A stretch of DNA of 64,000 bases from Curtobacterium ammoniigenes NBRC 101786. GTDB lineage: Bacteria; Actinomycetota; Actinomycetes; Actinomycetales; Microbacteriaceae. The stretch covers positions 620,001-684,000 of the forward strand of contig NZ_BCSV01000001.1 of assembly GCF_001571045.1 (NCBI RefSeq). The letters run 5' to 3'. Under the pieces are notes generated by a model that had not been told where the DNA came from, searched no databases, and saw only the letters and a list, made by a program, of their open reading frames with translations. The position numbers and the translations under genes are program-made. This document shows positions 8,329-17,400 of the stretch, in pieces (position 1 is the first letter of the stretch; every line of letters starts with the position of its first letter).

Positions 8329-9234
8329 TCAACTCCGAAGAGCCCGCGGCCAGCTGCGGAAGGTGAAGGGGCGGGGGAAATCCGCGCACGGATTCGCCGA
8401 AAGCTCGCGCGCAGAGACGAGCGGGGTGATGCGGATGCGCTCACGGGTCGCATCCTTTAGGCGTTCCAACGGCATCTTGGCGATGACCTTCTGCGTCTCG
8501 GCCTTCCGCAGAGCGACACCGGCATCGACAGCCTTCTGTCGGTAGCGCGACTCCTTATCGAGCGCGTCCTGGATCGTGTTGGCCGCCGCAGCAAGGTTGG
8601 CGACAGCTGTGCCCGGCACGAGCTGGCCGGCCCCCAGCGACGAGAGCCGCGGAGCGAATCCCACGCTCGGGACGAGCGCGTGAGCGACATCGACGGGCTG
8701 CGCCGAACGCGCACGATCATCGAAGCGGGTCAGCGTCGTGGCCACACCCGACGCCGCACCCCAATGCTGGTAGTCGAGCAGGTAGCGGCCTGCGCGTTCG
8801 CCCGCATCACGCGACTGACCACCGCTGAACAGCTTGCGGAGTCCGAAGTTCGACTTCGCATCGTTCAGTGCTTTCGGCACCTCGTTCGTGAGCTGACCGA
8901 GCCAGGTCGCTTCATCCGCCTGGATCTTCGGCAGCACGACGGAGCGGGCCAGGATGCCGAGCTGCCCACCATCGGCATCCCGCAGCGGCAACACCGCCCA
9001 GCGGCTCCCACTTCGGATCGCCACATCGACCATGCGTGCGCGAAGCACGCCGAACGCGGCATCAGCGTCAGCAGCGACCCGAGCGCGATGCGCGACGATG
9101 GCCGCGGCATGTTTCGACCATGCGGTGCCTCTTCGATCGCTGGACGCAGTTGCTGCGCCTCGTCGCGGCTCAGGGGCATGTGCGCTGTCGTTCCTCTCGG
9201 GCAGGCCTACGCTACCGGCACCTGCGGACGTCAT
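8329..9234 (-). CDS. hypothetical protein, probably truncated at its C-terminus
   Basis: The start ATG overlaps the stop of the PIN-like toxin gene as ATGA, placing it third in the toxin-antitoxin transcription unit. The 301-residue frame is Ala/Arg-rich and helical, with no motif I can name. Homogeneous coding character seems to end near residue 275 (ERIRITPL), after which the frame enters a segment repeated at 26935-26980. The last about 27 residues may therefore be foreign and the native C-terminus lost. It could be an N-terminal piece of a larger nucleic-acid enzyme, but that is a guess. Confidence 0.5.
   Translation of the reverse strand: MTSAGAGSVGLPERNDSAHAPEPRRGAATASSDRRGTAWSKHAAAIVAHRARVAADADAAFGVLRARMVDVAIRSGSRWAVLPLRDADGGQLGILARSVVLPKIQADEATWLGQLTNEVPKALNDAKSNFGLRKLFSGGQSRDAGERAGRYLLDYQHWGAASGVATTLTRFDDRARSAQPVDVAHALVPSVGFAPRLSSLGAGQLVPGTAVANLAAAANTIQDALDKESRYRQKAVDAGVALRKAETQKVIAKMPLERLKDATRERIRITPLVSARELSANPCADFPRPFTFRSWPRALRS
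8352..8400. repeat. dispersed repeat, copy 1
   Basis: GCTGCGGAAGGTGAAGGG followed by CGGGGGAA occurs here and again at about 26937-26985, with weaker similarity beyond. In both places the complement reads FPRPFTFRS. Here it sits at the apparent end of the truncated gene above and beside the ISL3 relic. Confidence 0.6.
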
Positions 9235-9635
9235 CCGAAAAGCTTCAGCGTTTCGAGCCCGCGTTCGCTGATGCTGACGACGTAGGGGCCGCGCTGCGTG
9301 GAAGCTCGCCGAAAGATCGCGCGCTCGTGATCGAGGAAGCGTTGCGCTTTCTGTTTGCCGGTGAGCTGGTTCTTACCGAGCGCGAACATCCGAGCTTCTG
9401 CGGCGATGACCGCCCGAGCCTCAACGGGTCTCTTCGCGATCGCCTTGTCGCCGGTGAGCAGCACTTCGCCTTCGGTGGTCGCGTCGCGGATCCAATCGAT
9501 GTCGGCGAGCCCTTGAGCGGTGACGGCACCGTAGCGTTCCCGCATGCTGACGACCTGCCAGCCGGCGGCGCGAAGGGCCTCAGGAACCTCATGGTCCCCG
9601 AGGCTGCGGTCGGAGAAGAACCGCAGGTCCGCCAC
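9231..9635 (-). CDS. PIN-like (DUF5615-type) toxin
   Basis: This 134-residue protein has the hallmarks of PIN-like toxins: an opening ADLRFFSDRSLGDHEVPEAL with the first acidic residue, a middle DIDWIRDATTEGEVLLTGDK giving the second acidic cluster, and a basic C-terminus. Such proteins are Mg2+-dependent ribonucleases inactivated by the upstream antitoxin. The start is GTG 9635, six bases after the DUF433-type gene, and the stop overlaps the next gene by four bases, so the three are co-translated. Cleavage target unknown. Confidence 0.75.
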   Translation of the reverse strand: MADLRFFSDRSLGDHEVPEALRAAGWQVVSMRERYGAVTAQGLADIDWIRDATTEGEVLLTGDKAIAKRPVEARAVIAAEARMFALGKNQLTGKQKAQRFLDHERAIFRRASTQRGPYVVSISERGLETLKLFG

Positions 9636-9641
9636 GGGTGC

Positions 9642-10514
9642 CTACGCAGCCGCCAGCACGAGGTTCTCGACGGTCGGAGCCGGAATGTCATAGTCGGCCG
9701 CGACCTCTTCGATCGTCTCGCCTGCGGCGATCCGATCGAGAACATCTTCGACCCGCACGCCGTACTCGGTGAGCGTGGGCTGGCCGAAATTGATCTCGGG
9801 GTCGATCGTGTATTCAGCGCCGGACGCCCTGGGGATCCGAACTTGCCCGATGAACCCGTTGCGGTAGTCGACCTGTTTGAGATGCCCGCGAACGATCTCG
9901 CCGAAGGCGGCCTGCCCGTTCCGCACGACGACGAGCCTGTTGTCATCGAAGGAAGCATCCTTCTGGCGGAGGTCCCAGAGGATTTCTGCGCCGTCCGTGG
10001 CAAGCCTGTCGCTGGCGAGAGCGTGCTCAAGGCCGATCTGGGTGCGGAGCTGTTCGAGCGCGGGCCGAATCCGGGCGACGGGCACCCCTGCCTTCGTAAA
10101 GGCGCGAACTATCCAAGCCTCTGCGAGGCCAATGAACGGCACGGTGTACCCACGGCCTGGGCGTTCGACGGTGATGAATCCGGGTTTGCGATTGCCTGAG
10201 GTCGTCTCGTAACCGCTCGCCCAGTGGTTGAAGGTCGACTGGGGCAGGCCGAGCATCCCGGCAGCTTCGCTCTGCGTGTAGAGCGGGGTCAGCAGCAACT
10301 CGTCCACGATGCCCTCCTCGTTCGGCTTCAAGGCTAACAATGCGAAGGCCTGAAGCCCGGTTGAAACCCGGTCGGTCGCGTCGATCAGATTAGCGGTGGC
10401 GGCCGACATCGAGAGGCGTGGGAGCGATGGCCCGGGTCCTCGAATATGGGCCAGTAGGCGGGTGACCACTTTGGTGACCAGATTGCCCTCGAAAGTGACC
10501 AGATTGGCCGTCAT
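9642..10514 (-). CDS. DUF433-type antitoxin with N-terminal helix-turn-helix
   Basis: A helix-turn-helix segment (YTQSEAAGMLGLPQSTFNHW, about residues 79-98) is followed by a long middle domain and a C-terminal DUF433-like domain (TEYGVRVEDVLDRIAAGETI, then VAADYDIPAPTVENLV). This is the usual partner of DUF5615/PIN-like toxins and should both neutralise the toxin and repress the operon. ATG 10514 gives 290 residues, but the first codons overlap three TGGTCAC repeats that look like operators, so ATG 10409 (255 residues) is a credible alternative start. Confidence 0.75.
   Translation of the reverse strand: MTANLVTFEGNLVTKVVTRLLAHIRGPGPSLPRLSMSAATANLIDATDRVSTGLQAFALLALKPNEEGIVDELLLTPLYTQSEAAGMLGLPQSTFNHWASGYETTSGNRKPGFITVERPGRGYTVPFIGLAEAWIVRAFTKAGVPVARIRPALEQLRTQIGLEHALASDRLATDGAEILWDLRQKDASFDDNRLVVVRNGQAAFGEIVRGHLKQVDYRNGFIGQVRIPRASGAEYTIDPEINFGQPTLTEYGVRVEDVLDRIAAGETIEEVAADYDIPAPTVENLVLAAA
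10461..10509 (-). promoter_or_regulatory. probable operator repeats of the toxin-antitoxin operon
   Basis: GGTGACC occurs at 10461 and 10473, and AGTGACC at 10494; the last two are followed by AGATTG. Spaced direct repeats at the head of an antitoxin gene with its own helix-turn-helix suggest autoregulation. If they are operators, translation probably starts at 10409. Confidence 0.4.
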
Positions 10515-10545
10515 CAGCCGGTACTCATCGGTACGCTGAACCCCA

Positions 10546-10574
10546 TGAGAACCGCGGAAATACGCGGATTCTCA
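10546..10574. promoter_or_regulatory. inverted repeat upstream of the toxin-antitoxin operon
   Basis: TGAGAACCGCG and CGCGGATTCTCA form a stem of about 11 base pairs with one bulge around GAAATA. It lies just upstream of the antitoxin gene. It could be an operator or the terminator of something lost; there is no T-run. The remaining bases to 10873 show no gene I can support. Confidence 0.4.
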
Positions 10575-10873
10575 GCGATTCTCAGTCGCAGCGGCGGCGA
10601 GCCCGGAGCCCTCAGTTGTTCTTGGTTCAAGTCCAGCCGGATCTCGCAGTGGAGCTGTCAGCTACCGGCTTTCCGTCGGCCGGGTGCGCAGTCGAGATCC
10701 TCCGATGCACGACACTGCCAGTGGATGGAAGCGCTGAGATCGGCGGGCTCGATGTAGACGTTCCCGGACAGAGGCGGGGGTCGGACCGGATGCGCTGGTA
10801 CATGACTGCTGATTGGTTCGGGCAACCCCAGGTCGGTTGCATGGTGACTGCGGTCGAGTTGCGGCACGTCGAG

Positions 10874-11803
10874 TCAGGACGGCTGTAAGCCGGGCGGGGT
10901 GCGTCGTTCGTCGGCGTGGCGGAGTTCCTGGCGAAGTTTTCGTTGGGATGGCGGGCGGACGTGGATCAGGAGTTGGTGGAGGTGGTCGAATTTTGTCAGG
11001 CCTGCCGCCTGCATGAGCGCGCGGATGTTCGTGCCGGCGGTGAGGTGGGTGATGAGCCAGGTGTTGCGCATGCGGGGAGCGTTGGGGTCGGGTTCTGCGC
11101 CGCGGTCGGTAGTGCGGAGGAAGTTGTTCAGCGTGTTCGGGCCGTGTTTGCTGCGGCTGGCGGCGCCGAACACCCACTGGTCCGGGGCGAGATCCTGAAT
11201 CCGGTGCAGGAGGAGGTGCTCCCAGGATGACAGGAGCGGCACGTCTCGGACCGTGCCCTCGGTGACGTGGACCATGACGCCGCCCTCGTCGGAGCGGATA
11301 TCGCGGCGTCGCACGCGAAGTACTTCGCCGGATTTCAGTCCCGCTCCGGCGCAGAGCGCCAGGACAACGCTGGCGCTTCGGCGGCGTGAGGCGGTGGCCT
11401 GCCCGTGCGCCCAGCTGCGGAGCAGATCGAGCTCGAGCGCGCTGTAAGGGGCGGTGGTGGCTTGCGGTGTTGCTGGGGTGAAGGGGATGTTGGTGTTGGG
11501 CGCGAGGAGTTCTGACATGCGCAGCAGGAGCGAGCGGTAGGTGCGGCGGGTGCCGTCAGTCCAGGTGACGTCGGTGCGTGTGAGGTAGCGGCGGACGAGG
11601 GTGGGGTGGAAGACGAGGTCAATGCGTGGCGGGTAGCCGTTGACGTTGACGACCCAGTCCACGAATGGTGCCGCGCAGACGGTGAGGTCGTAAGACGAGT
11701 ACGCGCACGCTCCCGCGGTCGTCTCGACGGCGGACTCGACGAGGTCCTTAATGACTGCCCAGCGGTCGTCGGCGACGTTTGGCCGGTATCTCGTCGCCGC
11801 CAT
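10874..11803 (-). CDS. integrase-fold protein lacking the catalytic tyrosine
   Basis: Starting at ATG 11803, the 309-residue protein has a phage-integrase-like C-terminal domain. GAGLKSGEVLRVRRRDI replaces the usual GxRxGE box with Lys for the first Arg, and RMRNTWLITHLTAGTNIRAL corresponds to the HxxR region. The final box, normally ending in YxH, reads HLHQLLIHV, so the nucleophilic Tyr is Leu. Related actinobacterial proteins with the same missing residue exist to my knowledge, so this is probably a family trait and not a recent lesion. Strand exchange is unlikely; DNA binding is plausible. A second decayed copy lies at 12480-12690. Confidence 0.7.
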   Translation of the reverse strand: MAATRYRPNVADDRWAVIKDLVESAVETTAGACAYSSYDLTVCAAPFVDWVVNVNGYPPRIDLVFHPTLVRRYLTRTDVTWTDGTRRTYRSLLLRMSELLAPNTNIPFTPATPQATTAPYSALELDLLRSWAHGQATASRRRSASVVLALCAGAGLKSGEVLRVRRRDIRSDEGGVMVHVTEGTVRDVPLLSSWEHLLLHRIQDLAPDQWVFGAASRSKHGPNTLNNFLRTTDRGAEPDPNAPRMRNTWLITHLTAGTNIRALMQAAGLTKFDHLHQLLIHVRPPSQRKLRQELRHADERRTPPGLQPS

Positions 11804-12246
11804 CAGATGCGTCCCGGACGGGCGCGCGGGGATCGTCCGGGCGACGGCGAAGCCGACCGAGCCGCACGACTGCGGGCGGGCGCGACGATTATTCGGCTGC
11901 GGTGCTCTGGGGATCGGGGGATCGAGGGAGGCAAGGTTCGGACCAGGAGAAGCCCCTTCGCTTGATGTCCTGGAGGGTTCGAGCGGGGAACGGACACGCA
12001 GCGGTGGCGAATGGCGATGCGTGTGGCTCGGCCCCGATGCTTCGGCATTTTCGTACTGCTTTCTTCCTGGCCGCAGGCGATCTTGCATCCTTTGACGCCG
12101 ATGCCTCGACTCTCGACCACACGATCGCGAACGGCTCCTCCCGCGTTCGTTAGACCGGTTGCGCGGCCGATTCGACGCTAACAAGCTCATGCGCGCCCGT
12201 GGTCCTGTTCCTGGCCTCAAGTTCAGGGCTTCCGGGCCATACATTC
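11804..12246. other. gap without a supportable gene
   Basis: Open frames exist on both strands but are Arg/Ser-rich shadows with no conserved motif or ribosome site. The minus-strand frame of the integrase-like gene stays open through here and through the repeat array, which is a by-product of the 27-base periodicity. Confidence 0.5.
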
Positions 12247-12461
12247 GGGATGGAGCGCGGGAGGAGTCCCTTCGGGATGAAGCGCGGGAGGAGTCCCTTC
12301 GGGATGGAGCGCGAGAAGAGTCCCTTATCGAAGGGGTGCGAGAAGAGCCTTTCGTGCGAGTCCCCGCATCTCCTTGGTAAGGTGCGAGAGGCGCCCCTTC
12401 TGCATGAGCGCAAGAAGAGTCGCTCTTGCATGGAGCGCGCGAAGAGTCCCTTTCCCGGCCG
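12247..12461 (+). repeat. tandem repeat array A (27-base units)
   Basis: Three contiguous 27-base units start at 12247, 12274 and 12301 (GGGATGGAGCGCGAGAAGAG plus TCCCTTC in consensus), followed by four more diverged units to about 12461. Each unit begins with GGGA and ends with TCCC, so each could form a small stem. There are no spacers between the first units, so this is not CRISPR. Because 27 is divisible by three, all frames remain open, giving peptide repeats such as EREKSPFGM. A homologous array in the same orientation lies at 20478-20695. Confidence 0.9.
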
Positions 12462-12479
12462 GCGCAGCGGCTCAAGGGT

Positions 12480-12690
12480 GATGAAACTGACGGAGGCCAG
12501 CCCCGGTCGGTGGCGCCGGAGGAAGTTATTCAGGGCTTTAGGACCGTCATTGGCGGGCATGGCGACGAGCGCTGGGTGCGCGACCTTCTGAATCCGGTGC
12601 AGGCGGCGGCATTCCCAGGATGTGAGGGAGCGCGCGAGTGGAGTCGCGGACGGTGCCGTTGCTGACGCGAACCAGAACGTCGCCGCGGGG
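12480..12690 (-). pseudogene. integrase-like gene remnant, paralogue of 10874-11803
   Basis: Minus-strand frames preserve pieces matching the intact neighbour: TSWECRRLHRIQKVAHPALV resembles its SSWEHLLLHRIQDLAPDQWV, and GPKALNNFLRR resembles GPNTLNNFLRT. About 70 codons are recognisable, with no start, no end and frame changes. It lies between array A and a tail sequence that directly follows array B elsewhere, so it looks inserted at that junction. Confidence 0.75.
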
Positions 12691-12728
12691 GGATGGTGCT
12701 GCGTATCGCGTCCGCTTAGTTCCACCAA
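12690..12728 (+). repeat. array-associated tail, copy A
   Basis: GGATGGTGCTGCGTATCGCG followed by TCCGCTTAGTTCCACCA closely matches 20693-20730, where the same sequence directly follows array B. Here the integrase remnant separates it from array A. Confidence 0.7.
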
Positions 12729-13345
12729 GTACGCGGATGCGAACGCCATCGGCACCGACCTCGCCGCCGAGAGCATCGCGAGGTCGTTCGCGATATTGCG
12801 ACCGTTGACGGGTCTGACGGTGTCGTGTTCGACACCAGCACCATCACGGTGCAGGAGATTCGTGAGCAGACCGAGTACCCGGGCTTGCGGGTCAGAGTGT
12901 GAGCCGGCATCGGCCCGTGGGCGGGAACTGCAGCCTGGGATGTGTCGATCGGTGACCCGATCATTCCGGCGCCCTATCGACTGCGCATTGAACGAGTCCC
13001 TGGCGACCCGATCCACCTGATCGGCTACGCACCGGAAACCCACGATCGCCGAGAAGGGCGTCACGGTCCTCGAGCGGGGGCTGGCGAGCACGCGGTGCCG
13101 TGACGCGTCGACATCGTCCAACTCGTCCGGCAACGCGTTGACCAGGACGAGCTTCTGCGCTCCGCCCAGGCCGTCGCCCGATATCAAGGTGTCCGGCTCG
13201 AGCCGGTAGCTCCCCGCTTGGTGGGCTACGGGAAGATCGGACAGGTCAAGTGGGCTGAATCGCGGCGCAAGGAGAAGCTCCAGGCGGTGCGAGGAGAACG
13301 TCGATGACCAGGTCTCGCTCGTCGCATCGTTGCTCGACCCGGTAT
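12725..13345 (+). pseudogene. AbiEii/AbiGii-type nucleotidyltransferase toxin, decayed
   Basis: Across changing frames the plus strand reads IGTDLAAE, VVRDIATVDGSDGVVFDTST, TVQEIREQTEYPGLRVRV, an in-frame TGA, WDVSIGDPIIPAPYRLRIER, HLIGYAPET and VARYQGVRLEPVAPRLVGYG. This order fits the AbiEii nucleotidyltransferase toxin of type IV toxin-antitoxin and abortive-infection systems. The start is missing, there are several frameshifts and at least one premature stop, so no toxin is made. The end abuts the convergent jetD stop. The cognate AbiEi antitoxin gene is not adjacent. Confidence 0.7.
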
Positions 13346-13356
13346 TCACGCGCGGA

Positions 13357-14493
13357 TCAGATGCCGAGGCGCGGGATCGCGTAGTCCCAGGGGATTCGCT
13401 CTTGTTCGAGCCGCACATTGCCCTCTGCTCCGAGCCTTCGCAGCGTTGCCTGCTCGGCGGGGGTCAAGAGTGGCAGAACGCCCGTGTCCGGGTCGCTGTC
13501 CGTTCCCCACAGATCGCGGTGCTCAAGGAGAGTCTCGGTATCCATGAGAGCTGCGGTTGCGTCCACTCCGTGGGCGCGGAGTTGGTGCAAGATCGAGAAG
13601 CCGTGCGAGTCGAGATCGCCCCAGTAGATGACTTCTTGCGCCCACGGTAGGCGCGCGACCAGGTCTACTCGCCGACCACCGCCGTCGAGCACCACGGCGC
13701 CGCGGGAGTCGGGCAGTGCGAGCATCGTCGTCAGGTTCTCAAGCACGAAGATTCGCGCCGTGCGCAGTGGTAGTGCGGCGAGCTGCTCGACCGGTGCTGT
13801 GACGTCGCGCAATGGGCCAGGTTGCAGGGCGGGGTCGAGATAGCGCATGCGGATCAAAGGAGACGGCTCGCGAAGGCCGAGGCCGATGTTGCCCGTCATC
13901 GCGGCGTGCAGCGATTCAACGAGACGGCGGCGCACCTCGATCCATTTGGTGTGGATGCCGCGGATGGGCAGCTCCCGCAGCCGGAGTCCCGATGACGGGT
14001 TCTCACCCAGCCAGGCGAGAACCTGCACGAGTCGTTCGAAGTCGGTCGCGTCGAGCGCCGCGATGACACGAGCCTGGGCCTGCAGCACGGCAATGAGCTC
14101 GGTGCTGGGATGCGTTCCGGATCCGATGCGGAGCTGGTCGAGACGCGCTCGTAGAACGGTCCACTCGTCCTCGGCTCCGGCGACCCTGGCGATGGCGTCG
14201 GCGCCGTGCACCTCGGCACGCTCCGGAACCGCCTGCGAGCCGACTCGAGGCCAGTGGCGGGTCGTCCATGACAGCGCGATATCGCCGGATGCCTCGGCCT
14301 TTCGCCACGTCGCGACCCAGATTTGCGCGTGATCGAGGTCCGAGAGCGCGGCGCGCTCTGTCGGCGGGTGTAGCGGCGCGTCGAGGATGATGTCGCGCTG
14401 CCCCGTTGCCGCCCAGCCGCGGCTGTCGCGTTCGAAGAGCCGTCGTGCCCGTCGGCGCAACTCCTCGACGTCGACGGGTGATGCTCCACTCAC
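13357..14493 (-). CDS. jetD: Wadjet protein JetD (Toprim-fold nuclease)
   Basis: The 378-residue protein has the N-terminal DUF3322 region and the C-terminal DUF2220/Toprim domain. The Toprim signature is visible: VLENLTT with a conserved Glu near residue 252, and YWGDLDSHGFSIL giving the DLD acidic pair near 293-295. In Wadjet systems JetD cleaves circular DNA after the JetABC motor has extruded it. The start overlaps the jetC stop as ATGA. It is the last gene of the operon and is convergent with the AbiEii relic. No key residue is missing. Confidence 0.95.
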   Translation of the reverse strand: MSGASPVDVEELRRRARRLFERDSRGWAATGQRDIILDAPLHPPTERAALSDLDHAQIWVATWRKAEASGDIALSWTTRHWPRVGSQAVPERAEVHGADAIARVAGAEDEWTVLRARLDQLRIGSGTHPSTELIAVLQAQARVIAALDATDFERLVQVLAWLGENPSSGLRLRELPIRGIHTKWIEVRRRLVESLHAAMTGNIGLGLREPSPLIRMRYLDPALQPGPLRDVTAPVEQLAALPLRTARIFVLENLTTMLALPDSRGAVVLDGGGRRVDLVARLPWAQEVIYWGDLDSHGFSILHQLRAHGVDATAALMDTETLLEHRDLWGTDSDPDTGVLPLLTPAEQATLRRLGAEGNVRLEQERIPWDYAIPRLGI

Positions 14494-17400
14494 GCGCGCG
14501 TCTCCGCTTCCGCCGCATGCGGCCTCGGGCTCGCGTCGGCGACGTCGAAGACGACGTTCGCAAGGCGCGAGGCCCGGCGATCCGGGTTCGAGATGGAGGT
14601 GATCGCGCCGACGTACGGCTCGAGCGTCTGCAGCAGCTTCTGCGGCGTGGCGAGGATCATGTGGAATCCGAACGCGCGGAAGACCTCCATCGCATTGCGC
14701 GTGTAGCGGCTGTCCGCCTTGTCGAAGGCCTCGTCGAGAACGATCGACCCATATTTCGGCACATCGTCCTCTTCTTCTGTGAGCTGGTAGCGCAGAGCCG
14801 CCGCTAGGCAGAAGATCACGAGCTTCTGCCGCTGCCCGCCAGAGAGCCCTTCCGCCGAGTCGTATACCCGCAAGACCCGGCGGGCGGAGTTCTTCTCACG
14901 CGCGAGGAAGCTCACGTGCAGTCGCGTGTCCAGCACGCGCGTGCGCCAGTCCAGGTCTACCCGGTCCTTCGACCCGAGCCGGCCGATCACCCGCTGCAGC
15001 ACTTCAAAGCGCTGCTCGGCACCCCTCTCTGATTCGTCGGCCCAGTTGCCCTCGACAATGCGGCGCAGCTCGGCGAGGAACTCCTCGACCTCCACCGAGC
15101 GTCGTGTCTTCACATCGATCTCGAGGAAGGTGTCCGCACCTTCGAACGGTGAGCGGCCGAGCGATGCGTTCACCGGCAGGATGCGCTCACGGATCAGCCC
15201 GGGCGCGTCGCGCAGGTCCCCCAGGAGATGCGCGACGACATCACGCGAGCGCTCGCGCAGCAGGCGCCGGAATTCGCCGACCTTGTCCGGGAGTCCGCGC
15301 TCGAGAATCCCCTTGAGCAGCTCGCGATATCCGTTTCGATCGGCGATCTCGATCGTCAGTTCGCTCGCTACGGCGGGCCACCTCGAGCGGAACTCTGCTG
15401 CGCGGCCGGCGAATGCTGCCTCGGCATCGCGCACGCGTCTGCCCGCGGCATCCTTCTCATGCGAGAGCTTGCTCAGGACGACCCGGGCGACGGCGTCGAC
15501 GGTCTCAAGCGAGAGAGAGCGCCGCTCAGCGCGGAACCGGGCTCCCAAATCCTCTGCCAGCTCTGCAGAGACCGGCTCGACCCTGGCCGCCTCGAGCTCA
15601 TCGATGCTGGCCTGCACCAGCTCGACGGCCTTGCCGGCGATGGCCTCGTCGCCCTGTGCGCGCTTGACCTCGCTCTCCGCCACTCTGCACTGCTCGGCGG
15701 CGAGCTCCTGCGCCTGCTGGGCTTCGCGCAGGGTCGCGGACCCCGAGGTAAGCTTGTGCAGCTCGCCGCGACGTGCCTCAGTCACGCGCTCAGCGGATGC
15801 GACATCGACCTGATCCCAGGTGAGGTGCGCTACTCGCAGGAATACGGTTCGCCGCGTGATCAATGCGTCCCGCTCGACGCTCGCGCGAGCGACGACTTCT
15901 GCCGTTGTCAGCTGAGCCGCTTCGGCCTGCCGTCGCAGGACGAGCAGCGCTTCAAGGCGGGCGTCGATATCGCCGCCGAGAACCCACCGCGTGGCATCCG
16001 TCACCGCTGAACGGTCGTCTTTCTCATAGCGTCGGGCTGCGCGCTTGACTAGCCCCGTGACCGTGACGCCACGGTCGATGTCGTCGAACTCATCGGGGTT
16101 CGCCACGCACGCGTAGTCGTATTCGGTCGCGATGCGCCGGCGCACGTATGCCGCCGCCCACCCGTCGGCGACGGCGACGCGGTGCACGAGAGAGCGCGGG
16201 TCTCGAGGCCGCCGAGGCTCCTCGACCGAGACTGGCACCGCTTCCATCACCAGGCGGACGCCGAGATGCCGGGAATCGGCGGCGCGTCGGACTGCGGCGA
16301 GATGCGCATCGGGCACGAGCAGGGTCGGCGCGAACGGCGTGAGCACCCTCTCGATCGCCCCCCGCCACTCGGCGTGGTCGGGAATCACAGAGACCAGCTC
16401 GGCGGCGAAGGGCAGGGTTGTCTCGGGAACGGACAGCGACTGGGCGAGATATCTTCGGGCGCTGAGCAGCCGAGGGTCGAGGTTGCTGCGGTGGTCTCGC
16501 AGGGCCTTCAGCTGCGCGTCGAGCTGCTCGAGAGTGCGCCGCGCTTCACTCGCGGCATCTTGGATCTTATAGTCGAGGGCCGCAATCGGGTGTGCCCCCT
16601 CGGCTATGGCGCTCGCCACCAGCTCGGCGAACTGTGCGGCGTCGCTCGGAGCCGGGGCACCGATGCTGTCGAGATCGCGAGTGAGCTCCGCCAGCCGAGT
16701 GGCGACCGCGTTCTGATCGGCCTCCGCGGTGTCGACCTGCGCCTGCAGCAACTCGACGCGCGCGCCGCCTTCATCGCGTACCCGAGCGCGGGCCGTCTCG
16801 AGCGCGTCGGACGCTAGCTGCTGTGTGCGCTCTGCTTCGCGCAACGCGGCGGCGGCGCGAGCCAGCGTAGCGCGAGCCGGGGCAAGCGCCTCGCGGGCGA
16901 GGTTCAGCTTGAATGTTGCGGTGTAGGGCTCGACGGCGTCGCGCAGCCGGGTGGCGTCTGCCTCGATGGCGGATGCCGCGTCGAATGCCGTGATCGAGGC
17001 ATCGACCCGACCCAGCGCGTCTGCCTGGCGCCGCAGATCAACGACGTGCGCATGCGCGCGGTCAAGCTCGGTGAACTGCTCCACCGCATTATCAGAGCGC
17101 GCGAAGGTGCCGGGCAGATCGAGCATGAAGCCGCGGAACAGGGCGTCGAGTGTGCCGAGGTTCTTCGCGGACTGGGTCTTGTGCAGCAATTGCAGGGTCG
17201 TATCGCCGCGGAAGCCGAACTGGCGGGTGACGCGCTCGTGGAAGCGGCCGTGTTTGCCGCTCGTCGTGATGAGCGCGCTCGGCAATGCCGTCGTCATCCG
17301 ACGCGCGTCGATGCCGTTCTCGACATGCGGCTTGAGGGAAAGCAACTCCAGCTCGCCGCGCAGGAACAGGCGCGCGTCTTTGAGCGCGGAGCTGTCGGTG

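Noticed and set aside
10620-10650. tRNA-like T-arm GGTTCAAGTCC as a tRNA end or attachment site
   Set aside because: No acceptor, D-arm or anticodon arm could be fitted around it; the match is too short.
12247-12461. Repeat arrays as CRISPR
   Set aside because: The first units are contiguous without spacers, the irregular units are diverged repeats, and no cas genes are present.
12150-13418. Long minus-strand frames through array A (422 and 533 codons)
   Set aside because: They stay open because the 27-base period preserves all frames; beyond the array they cross an integrase relic and a toxin relic on the other strand.
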